Below are positions 33,728 to 44,300 of a stretch of 64,000 bases of DNA, piece after piece; the stretch's first letter is position 1, and the number at the start of each line of letters is the position of its first letter. A program made the translations under genes and the position numbers. The notes beneath the pieces are model-generated. The model searched no databases. It was not told where the DNA came from and saw only the letters and a program-made list of their open reading frames with translations. The stretch spans positions 33,009,688-33,073,687 of the forward strand of contig BSQZ01000001.1 in assembly GCA_033239005.1 (NCBI GenBank), written 5' to 3'. Source of the DNA: Lamellibrachia satsuma. Its lineage: Eukaryota > Annelida > Polychaeta > Sabellida > Siboglinidae.

Positions 33728-34390
33728 GAACTAGATGTGATATTATCAAACTAGAACTAGATGTGCATGTTGTTAAACTAGAACTAGATGTGCATGTTGT
33801 TAAACCAGAACTAGACGTGCATGTTGTTAAACTAGAACTAGATGTGCATGTTGTTAAACTAGAACTAGATGTGCACGTTATTAAACTAGAACTAGATGTG
33901 CACGTTGTTAAACAAGAACTAGATGTGCAAGTTGTTAAACTAGAACTAGATGTGCATGGTGTTTAACTAGAACTAGATGTGCATGTTGTTAAACAAGAAC
34001 TAGATGTGCACCTTATTAAACTAGAACTAGATGTGCATGTTGTTAAACAAGAACTAGATGTGCATGTTGTTAAACGAGAACTAGACGGGCATGTTGTTAA
34101 ACTAGAACTAGATGTGCATGTTGTTAAACCAGAACTAGACATGCATGTTGGTAAACTAGAACTAGATATGCATGTTGTTAAACTAGAACTAGATGTGCAC
34201 ATTATTAAATTAGAACTAGATGTGCACATTGTTAAACAAGAACTAGATGTGCAAGTTGTTAAACTAGAACTAGATGTGCATGTTGTTAAATTAGAACTAG
34301 ATGTGCATGTTGTTAAACTAGAACTAGATGTGCACCTTATTAAACTAGAACTAGATGTGCACGTTGTTAAACTAGAACTAGACCTATTCT
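33728..34390. repeat. 27-bp minisatellite, about 24 copies
   Basis: Unit AACTAGATGTGCATGTTGTT AAACTAG. One frame reads as a 9-residue Leu/Asp/His/Val period, open in two blocks broken by a TAA at 33964. I treat it as a repeat, not a gene. It abuts the CR1 fragment that starts near 34390. Confidence 0.93.
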
Positions 34391-34955
34391 CTTTTAATTT
34401 ATGTAAATAATATAAAAACAGTAAATAGTAATGTAAAACTGTTTGCTGATGACACCAAAATGTTCAGAACATTAAAAAAGAAATCTGACTGAAATTTTAC
34501 AAGTTGGTTTAGATAATTTAAGTGAGTGGAGTAATAGATGGTTCCTAATGTTCAACAGCAGTAAATGTAAAAGGATGGATATAGACAAAGACAACCCAAG
34601 ATACCACTACACCATAACAACCGAAAATAATAATGTAGTTCTAACAGAAACTGTTCAAGAGAAGGATCTAGATGTCTGGATTTCAAATAATTTTAGATGT
34701 GAGAAGCAAGTTGTCGCTGCATCCCAACAAGCTATGGTCGTTTTGCATTCAGTAAAGAGAGTATTTATTAAGTCTGACAGAGAAATATTCAACATTGTTT
34801 ATAATACATATATTAGACCATATCTTGAATATTGCATACAAGCATGGTCACCTTATTATGCAAAAGGTATTTTAATGCTTGAGAAAGTGCAGTGTAGGGC
34901 AACAAAACTGGTAATAGGATTCAAGGAATATACATATGAGGAGGTGACAACCATC
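34390..34955 (+). pseudogene. CR1-type LINE, reverse transcriptase 3' part (fragment 1)
   Basis: Frames for KLFADDTKMFRT (catalytic box), then from 34548 FNSSKCKRMDIDKDNPRYHY, VQEKDLDVWISNNFRCEKQV, YNTYIRPYLEYCIQAWSPY and QCRATKLVIGF. One frame break near 34490. Truncated at 34955, where a second LINE copy begins. Confidence 0.88.
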
Positions 34956-37260
34956 AGTTTCTACTTCTAACACAGGATTGTTTCCTTACTCAACATGTCT
35001 TCGAACCAACCTGAGGTGGGAATGTGTTAGATTTAATTTTGTCTTCTCAAAATGAATTAGTTGACAATGTTAAAGTACACGAACCTTTGGGTTCAAGTAA
35101 CCATAACCAAACCCATTTTAATATAAAAGTAAAAACAGGGAATACATATAAAAAAACAATGGAGGAAGAACTTCAACGAAGGCAAATATAAAGAGATGAG
35201 AACATATCTAGCAAATATAGATTGGAATAACTTGCTGAAGAACAAGACAGCAACAGAATGCTGGACTTGTTTAAAATATGAGATTGAGGGCATTATTGAG
35301 AAATTTGTTCCATTAAGAAAACAAGGGAAAAGATCCAGGAAGAAACACCTGTCAAAAGAGGCTATTAGAAAAATTGCTCACGAACAGATGTTATGGAGGG
35401 TCTATATAGGCACATTAACATTTGCTACACTGCCAAAATTATAAGTGCAAAATTGGCACCAGGATAATTTGCCATTGTAAGCTACAGAGACTTATAATGT
35501 AGTTACGTATATACAACATCTGAGTCTATTGTCAAGTTTTATGTTGTAACTTGTAATGAATGATGGTAATGAGTTAATGTCATTCTGAAATGAAATGTCA
35601 TGTCATTACATTTACATGCTGATAACTTACACACACTGGAAATGTAGAAGATTACACAAACTACAAAGAGGCACTTAACTTAGCTACAACTGAAATTAGA
35701 AAATCTAAAAGATCCTTTGAAAAAAAATTGGCAGGTAATATAAAAAATTACAGCAAAAGTTTCTATGCTAATGTAAGGAATAAACAGAAAATTTGAGATA
35801 AGGTCGGACCACTGGAAAACGACAGTGGAAACATAATTTCAGACGGGTTTCATATGGCTGAGGTCCTGAATAAGTATTTCAACTCAGTTTTTACCACAGA
35901 AGATATCAGCTCACTTCCAGTTCCATTTACTAAATTTGAGGGCAATAAATCAGACATTTAGGCCAGTTATTTGTAACTCCTGAAATGATACCAAAGAAAA
36001 TTAAGAAGATGAAAAATAATAAATCACCTGGAGTTGATGGGACACCACCAAAACTGCTTAAGGAAATTGTTGGGCAAATTAGTACACCACTTGCAAAAGT
36101 GTTTAACTTGTCACTAGAAGAAGGAATGGTTCCTTCAGAATGGAAAGAAGCAAACATTACACCGCTATTTAAGAAAGGATCGAGGAACAAACCAGAAAAT
36201 TACAAACCAGTGAGTTTAACATCAGTTGTATGGTATGTAAATTACTCGGAACATTAATTAGAGACCACATGGTGGAATTCCTTGTAAAACATAAATTAAT
36301 AAATACATCTCAACATGGGTTCCTAAAAGCAAGGTCATGTCTAACCAATCTCTTATGTTTTTTGGAAGAAATTACAAAGTTGGTAGATGACGGGTCACCA
36401 GTTGATGTTGTCTATTTAGATTTTTAGAAAGCTTTCGATAAAGTGCCACATCAAAGATTGTTACTTAAACTAAAAGCCCATGGCATGTAATCAATTGGAT
36501 AGAAAAGTGGCTTACACACAGATGACAGAGAGTAATAGTAGATGGTGAGATTTCAAACTGGAAATCTGTTTTGAGTGGGGTACCACAGGTATCAGTATTA
36601 GGCCCTATATTGTTTTTTATATATATATAAATGATTTGGAAGATGACATATCTAGCAAAGTACTGAAATTTGCAGATGACACTAAAGTATTCAGAAAGGC
36701 TACTAATGATACAGATAAACAAAGTTTGCAGGATGATCTAGATAAATTAGTTAAATGGTCACAAAAATGGCAAATGTTATTAAATTTTGGGAAATGTAAA
36801 TGCATACACATAGGACATGGAAACATGGATGAAGAATATAAAATGGGGGATGCTGTACTAGGTAGAACCACACAAGAAAAGGACTTAGGTGTAACATTTA
36901 GTGCTGATATGAAAGTTTCAGAGCAATGTGGGATTGGTGCTTCGAAAGGAAATAAAATTGTAGGGCTAATTAGGAGAACTATCACGTATAAGGAGAAACA
37001 GCTAATTGTACCCCTGTACAAAGCAATAGTTAGACCACATTTGGAATATTGTATACAAGCATGGAGGCCGTATCGTAAGAAGGACATAGGCAAGCTAGAA
37101 AGAATATGACGAAGAGCAACTAAAATGATTCCAGAATTGAGAGACCTTAGTTATGAAAGCCGCTCATTACAATGCGGTTTGACAACACTAGAGACCAGGA
37201 GACTAAGAGGAGACCAAATAGAAGTGTTTAAAATAGTGAACGGTTAAGTTGTTAACTGGG
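34956..37260 (+). pseudogene. CR1-type LINE, endonuclease end through reverse transcriptase (fragment 2)
   Basis: Starts with the end of the endonuclease (LLLTQDCFLTQHVFEPT, NVLDLILSSQNELVDNV). Next come the linker, the RT palm (NKSPGVDGTPPKLLKEIVGQ, ANITPLFKKGSRNKPENYKP, HGFLKARSCLTNLLCFLEEI, VDVVYLDF), the catalytic box KFADDTKVF near 36663, then RTTQEKDLGVTFSADMKVS and RPHLEYCIQAWRPYRKKDI. Several stops and frameshifts. A 222-bp unrelated repeat interrupts it at 35407-35630. It resembles the CR1 copy at 54740-56190 closely. Confidence 0.9.
35407..35630. repeat. About 222-bp interspersed repeat, copy 2, inside the CR1 copy
   Basis: Almost identical to 33272-33495 (a few substitutions). Removing it rejoins the CR1 linker frame (LWRVY to HTGNVEDY), so it is an insertion younger than that LINE copy. 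Confidence 0.85.
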
Positions 37261-38539
37261 AAGGAGAACATAAACCCAGATCAGTTTTTTAACAATCATC
37301 TAAATAAACTCAGAGACCACAGTAAAAATTAAACAAACAACAAATTACAATGTCAATGACAATGTATGAAGCTATTGCCTATGCATATACGCCGATTTGT
37401 CAGTCAAAGAGTGGTGGATGTATGAATATAAAAACAGGATAGAGAAAAACTGGGTTAAGATATGGACGAATTATAAAAGGCTGATCAGTAGTCTTACAAA
37501 TGCCCATTACTTGTAAGTGTAACTGCAAGTGTGTTTTTTAAGTGTGACGTAAACAATAATTGTTAAGCCATAACTGATAAGGGTAACCTAAGTATTAACT
37601 AATTTTTTCTTTCATAGCTTTAGTCTGCCTCCATGTTAGCTGTCAGAAGTAACAACACCAATATCTCACCTTTATATGGTATTGCAGTAATGGTTTGTTT
37701 ACGAAATAAACTCTATAAATATAAATGTTGTGTGGTTCCACAAAGTCCCGCAGTTTTGATTAAATATGGCGCAAAATTGACTTCCTTGGCAACACGTAAA
37801 GACTTCCGACTGCGCCATCTATACGAATGTAATTGAAGTGCCTATCGGAGAAGCCATGAACTAAATCACGAAACCACTGGCATTATCGCCAGCAGATTTA
37901 TTTTAGGGTTGCGTTATCATGTGGCCTTTCAAATAATAGTTCGATTGTTTGACATACGCGCGCGTAGACATTCGCTTGTAAGTTTTAGGAGTTGCCTCTC
38001 AATCTCGAGAGTCTTGTTTCGGGTGCTGCCGCTGGAGCCGTTTCTTCTAGTACCGGGTACGTGCACGCGTGCTAAAGTGTTGTATGAGAAAAGTAATAAA
38101 ATCTTTGGGAGGAAAAGATGACAGTGTGCGTGTAGTACTGCGATTTAAGGAGAGGAAAGGTTGATAGCGTGAAAGCATGAAAGATGCATATATATATATT
38201 AGCTAAGGCCTAAGCCTAGGCTAAGGCTAAGCTAAGGCCTAACTTGTCTTTGGGGGCAGTCTGGCAGTGTCTCCTCCCAGGCCCAGCCCCAGGGCAAGAT
38301 GCCGACATCCACTCGCCTCTTTCTATGTTCCTTCACCTCCTTGCACTAGTGGCCTCTGGCTCTGATCTACGAATTGGTGATGTATATAAAAACCCACAAA
38401 GGTATTTATTTAGATTTATTTATTATAATGCTTTTCTAGCTGTCGGACAAAGATGGAAACAGTAGATGTTACTGTGGCTGAATTGAATGTGAGCCACTCT
38501 CCAGGTGACGTGACCATGACCCCACCATCTATTTGTATC
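37261..38539. other. Sequence between CR1 fragments
   Basis: Mostly unique. The part at 38230-38460 contains CR1 3' UTR-like CTCCTCCCAGGCCCAG, then CTACGAATTGGTGATGTATA and a TTATAATGCTTTTCTAGCTG block. The same order recurs at 38985-39125, so this part is duplicated. Confidence 0.5.
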
Positions 38540-39030
38540 AACTAAAATGAGCAACTAAAAGATTCCAGAACTGAGAGACCTTAGTTATGAAGAACGCCTA
38601 AAAGAATGTGGTTTAACAACCCTAGAGACAAGGAAGTTAAGAGGAGATCAAATTAAAATTTTTAAGATATTAAATGGGTATGAAAATACTGATACATTTT
38701 TTTCTCCACTTAAGAAAGATAGTAGAACTAGAGGACATGAAATAACATTAGTAAAAGATCAGCATAGATTGGATACCAAGAGGTACTCATTCTCACAGAG
38801 GACAATAGATGAATGGAATAAATGATCTACAGATTGTGTAACTGCAGCGTGAACATGTTTAAAAACAAGGTTGATACATACCTCAGGAGGGCGAGTTACA
38901 CATAGATGGAAAATGTTGGTCTCTTGATAAGCCAATGGCTTCCTTGTCCACTTGCCATCTGGGCCTTTGACTTGGATCTTGTTAGATCTCCTCCCAGGGC
39001 CAGGTGCTGACATCCTCTTTCTATGTTCCA
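38540..39030 (+). pseudogene. CR1-type LINE 3' end and 3' UTR (fragment 3)
   Basis: Encodes ECGLTTLETRKLRGDQIKIF-like sequence over two frames, then RGHEITLVKDQHRLDTKRYS and SVNMFKNKVDTYLRRASYT, the normal CR1 C-terminus. Its 3' UTR includes ATAAGCCAATGGCTTCCTTG and CTCCTCCCAGGGCCAGGTG. The same UTR blocks recur at 38230-38340, 54775-54870 (minus) and 60950-61045 (minus). Confidence 0.85.
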
Positions 39031-39059
39031 GTGATCTCTCATCTACAAATTGGTGATGT

Positions 39060-40440
39060 ATTTATGTAAACCACAATGGCAGTTATTTAGAGTTAATTAC
39101 TATTATGCTTTCTACCTGTCGGACCTTCATGAACATATTTATAAGCATAACTTATCAAATGATCTACAGTCTGCATGTAAACGATTCCACTCTACTGAAA
39201 CAGCTCTTCACAAGATACACAATGATATAGTTGATACAACATGGACAATGGCAAAGTCACAGTTCACTAGATCTCTCAGCTGCTTTCGATTTGATTGATC
39301 ATTCAATCCTTTTGCAATGCCTTCTTCAACATTTTGGCATTTCTGGCACAGCTCTATAGTGGTTATCACCAGACAGGTTAAAAAATAATATTTTTCAGAC
39401 ACACCAAAGCATTAACATATCTGGCACACTCTCTTACACATCACCTTCCATTCGGAGTGCCGCAAGGATCCGTCCTTGGCCGTGTTCTGTTTAGCTTATA
39501 TATTATGTCTCTTAGCCAAGTCATCTCAGTCATTACCCATATGCTGATGACAAACAAGTTTACATATCACTTTCACTCAGATACACAAGAATCTGTTTCG
39601 ACTTTAAGTGATTGTCTTACTGATATCTTGTTGTGGATGGAATCAAGTAAGCTAAAGCTTAACCCAGATAAAGCAGACCTTGTTATTATTGGCACTAAGC
39701 AACAACGAAATAGGGTCATTAGCCATTTTCCAGTTAAACTGCTTGGCAGTGATACATTCCCATCAGATACTGTTCATAATCTAGGTGTTGCCTTTGATAA
39801 TGACTTCAACTTTCGCCAGCAAGACAATATCAGCGGCATTGATTATTAGCTACCTTGCATGACTATTGTAATTCACTACTAAATAATGTTGCTAAAAGAG
39901 ACTTGGGCAAACTCCAACGAGTACAAAACTGTCTGGCACGGGTGCTACTCAGGACGCCTCGGTTTTCAACATCACTACTATTACTTAAACAGTTACACTG
40001 GCTTCCAGTTACTTATTGAATTAATGTTAAGCTGTCCACTCTTATATATCGTGCTCTATCTACACAACAACCACCCTACTTGTCTAGTCTCCGGTATCTT
40101 TAAAATATCCCTAGGCAGCTTAGATCATCAATATCACAACAACTTATTGTGCCTAAAACAAAACTTAACTTGCTTTCTCTGTCACTGCGCCTAGGGTCTG
40201 GAATGAACTCCCCATCACTTTGAAAACATCTGAAACTATTGCTATCTTGCCAAAAAAACTTGACATATTTATTCCAAATTGCATTTCCACCATAAATTTT
40301 CGGTTGTCACTCGTTCTGATAATGACTTTTGCACGTCCCTGTTCACAATTATGCTTAGTGATTCTGTGTTGTTGCGCTTCTGATCTGAAGTTCCTGAGGA
40401 TATAGGCACCATAGAAGTTAATTATTATTATTATAACTAA
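39060..40440 (+). pseudogene. L2-like LINE reverse transcriptase, decayed
   Basis: Frames for SACKRFHSTETALHKIHNDI, then a broken AAFDLIDHSILLQCLL. Next GVPQGSVLGRVLFSLYI at 39457 and a damaged YADD region (39540-39570), then LWMESSKLKLNPDKADLVII, then VHNLGVAFDNDFNFRQQ. The C-terminal HWLPVTY-like part runs on to the ATT-repeat tail at 40420-40437. Same family as 6430-7015 and 53330-53610. Several stops and deletions. Confidence 0.87.
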
Positions 40441-40784
40441 GGTGAAATAGAACTGGTTTTTAAGTGTTCCAGGCCAACTTGGAGATTTCTTCATAGGAAA
40501 GCTAAAGATGCATTTGCTGTTTTGTGTGACAGAATCAGTCATTCCAGGACAGTGTTTTATTTATGACAACACAAAGATATTTTGATTTGTCCTCCTTTAC
40601 AATAAGATGCAGTGAAGAGTATATTGTTTGTTTTTGGGGTAGCAGTGGGATCTGGTTATATGGAAGACACTACATTTCTGGGGATGAAACTCCATTTGCC
40701 TCTCATGTGGCCAATTTGTCTAGATATTGTTGAAGGGCTGTTGCGTCAGTACAATTGGATATTGTCATGTGGATCCCTCGGCCA

Positions 40785-41258
40785 CAGTGATTTCAGCCTT
40801 CGGCCACAGTGATTTCAGCCCTCAGCCACAGTGATGTCAGTCCTTGACTACAGTGATTTCAGCCCTCAGCCACAGTGATTTCAGCCCTCACCTACAGTGA
40901 TTTCAGCCCTCGGCTACAGTGATTTCAGCCCTCAGCCACATTGATTTCAGCCCTCACCTACAGTGATTTCAGCCCTCAGCTACAGTGATTTCAGCCCTCA
41001 GCCACAGTGATTTCAGCCCTCACCTACAGTGATTTCAGTCCTTGGCTACAGTGATTTCATCCCTTGGTCACAGTCATTTCAGCCCTTGGCTACAGTGATG
41101 TCAGCCCTTGGCCACAGTGATTTCAGCCCTTGGTCACAGTGATTTCAGCCCTCAGCCACAGTGATTTCAGCTCTCGGCCACAGTGATTTCAGCTCTCGGA
41201 CACAGTGATTTCAACCCTCGGCCACAGTGATTTCAACCCTCAGCCATAGTGATCAGAA
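40785..41258. repeat. 22-bp minisatellite upstream of SUPT7L
   Basis: About 21 units of ACAGTGATTTCAGCCCTCAG CC. It ends about 75 bp before the acceptor-like site that precedes the SUPT7L start exon. Confidence 0.93.
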
Positions 41259-41355
41259 AACAATATTTTAAAGTTGGTTTCTAGACTTGAAAGTCTTGGT
41301 CAATATGCCGTGATAACATATTTGTGTTTCAGTGAGTCAGTGTTGACACGTCGCC

Positions 41356-44300
41356 ATGAGTGGTGCATGGGGCACACTACCTGTGACCCCTGAACCCGAC
41401 TCGGGCATCGCAGCCATCGAACTCGAACAGATGATGAAAGCCCGACCAATGGAAGTCGAGGGACCTCCACTCTATCAGCCATGCACCACACATGTTCCGC
41501 CATCTAGCGAGTATGTTTTACGTCCTGTGTTTGTTGATCAAAATGCAACATGAATTCTTAGATATTGTATGCTGATTGACTGCTTGTATATTACTAGAAC
41601 TGTTTACAATGATTTAAATCCAAAAACCTTATCACAAATTCCTATATTTAGTTTTTGACCAAAACATTGCTTCAGATAGTCTGTTCTATTGATTACATTA
41701 CAATTAAAAGTTTCCATATATCTTGTACTTGAATTTGGTAAAGCCACATACAGAATAATAACATATTCTTGATGAATATGACGTCTTATAAAATACTTGA
41801 CGAGTTTTGATTGATATATGTTTACATCAACCACTGAATTGCAAGCACCTGTGTGAACTGTGTGAAACAATGAACGCACTTTGATACGTCAAGTATCACT
41901 TGTTGTTTGTAGCATTGCAATTGTGCTGAATACTTTATATTGTACATGTAAAATATTCTTGTGTTCTCACAGGGTGTATACAGGTGATGAGTTCTCTATG
42001 GACACTACAGTCCTCCACACCATTGAGTTGTAGTCAATATTCTTGTGTTCTCACAGGGTGTATACGGGCGATGAGTTCTCTATGGACACTACAGTCCTCC
42101 ACACCATTGAGTTGTAGTCAATATTCTTGTGTTCTCACAGGGTGTATACGGGTGATGAGTTCTCTATGGACACTACAGTCCTCCACACCATTGAGTTGTA
42201 GTCAATATTCTTGTGCTCTCACAGGGTGTATACGGGCGATGAGTTCTCTATGGACACTACAGTCCTCCACACCACTGAGTTGTAGTCAATATTCTTGTGT
42301 TCTCACAGGGTGTATATGGGCGATGAGTTCTCTATGGACCCTACAGTCTTCCACACCATTGAGTTGTAGTCAACATTCTTGTGTTCTCACAGGGTGTATA
42401 CGGGCGATGAGTTCTCTATGGACCCTACAGTCCTCCACACCATTGAGTTGTAGTCAATATTCTTGTGTTCTCACAGGGTGTATACGGGCGATGAGTTCTC
42501 TATGGACACTACAGTCCTCCACACCATTGAGTTGTAGTCAATATTCTTGTGTTCTCTCAGGGTGTATACGGGTGATGAGTTCTCTATGGACACTACAGTC
42601 CTCCACACCATTGAGTTGTAGTCAATATTCTTGTGTTCTCACAGGGTGTATACGGGCGATGAGTTCTCTATGGACACTACAGTCCTCCACACCACTGAGT
42701 TATAGTCAATATTCTTGTGTTCTCACAGGGTGTATACCGGTGATGAGTTCTCTATGGACACTACAGTCCTCCACACCATTGAGTTGTAGTCAATATTCTT
42801 GTGTTCTCACAGGGTGTATACGGGCGATGAGTTCTCTATGGACCCTACAGTCCTCCACACCATTGAGTTGTAGTCAATATTCTTGTGTTCTCACAGGGTG
42901 TATACGGGCGATGAGTTCTCTATGGACCCTACAGTCCTCCACACCATTGAGTTACTGCAATATGCTAGACAACTTCGAATGATGATCACCAGTGCCAAGC
43001 AACAACTTGAGTGTCTGGTCAGTGCTGCCACCTGTGAATGGGTGTCTTGACAGCAGTTTCTGAAAAGTCACATTTATTCAACATCTTCTTAATATAGGAA
43101 CCTTTGTCTTACAACTTAAGGTAGCTTGGGCGGCTATTATATGTTTATCTTGAATTTAGTAGTTTCAGTACAAGTTTTTAAGATAAATTAACCATTTCTT
43201 CACATATTGGATTTGATATCCGATATCATATTCCAGATTAATAACATTTTGAATTTTTCATTTATTTGGTTATGTTACAAGATTTTTAAACCATTTTTGT
43301 AAATGTGAAAAAAATTGCCACAAAATGCCAAATTATATCGTTTTGAGAAAATCCTCAAAGAAATAAATGATATACATATAAGTTTTATAGTGTCACTCAT
43401 AACCTTTTGGTTAACATAAATGAATTACGTCTGCTACACCATCATGAATAAGTTAAGAAAAAGTTTAATGACAGTCTAAAGTGGCAATGTATTTTTGATA
43501 CAAACCCTTCATCAATCGTAATTCTAATTTGTGTAATATTGCTTACATTTAAGACGCGTTCATAGCGAAATTGCAGTGTTGTAAGTGTTGTTGTTTTTCT
43601 AAAGTAGTAAATTAAGCATCATTTCCTGGTTGTTAGTGAGAACAGCAAAGTCAGTAGATACTCATATCATGCATGCGTTTTATGTATTGCTGACAAAACA
43701 TAACGGCCATTTGTAATATTGACATGTCCCTTAAATTTGCCGTCACAAGAGCCCTTGAATCTGTATTTGTAACGTGTTGTCATCTATGATATCAGGTTAT
43801 GCCAGCCATAACATGTGACAGGGCGTGTTTACGATCATTTTAACTGGCCCACTATTCGTCGGATCACCAGGTCACATCTACTTGCCAGTTTCCATTACAA
43901 TTTCAGAGGCACAATAAACTACGTTAGCACTGATATTTGCTGGTTTAAGGACATGATTTAGTTAGGTAGATATAGTATTGATGTGCACTGAAATCATAGT
44001 AACGAGACAATACGTTCCACGTATAAGGTGAACATATAAAGTTGGTTCGAAGATTGGCGCACATGCAGTCGTTACTATGGAAACATCATCAGCGTTTCTA
44101 AGAAGTCAGGGGGATTTCCAAAAGGACTGGTTTTTTAAAGGATGGATTGGCGAAATACAACGTCAGTGCCAGATGATTATTTGTGGTGTCGACGTTCAGT
44201 TCGATATTTCCTAGCATGTTATGAGGAAAAAAATAAATTAACTGACATGTTAGCCACCCCAACTACCTTAAATCAAACTGAATACTGTGAATAATGTTTG

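Noticed and set aside
41984..42982. 332-codon open frame with 28-residue repeats on the plus strand
   Set aside because: It is in a different frame from SUPT7L exon 2 and is open only because the 84-bp unit is a multiple of three.
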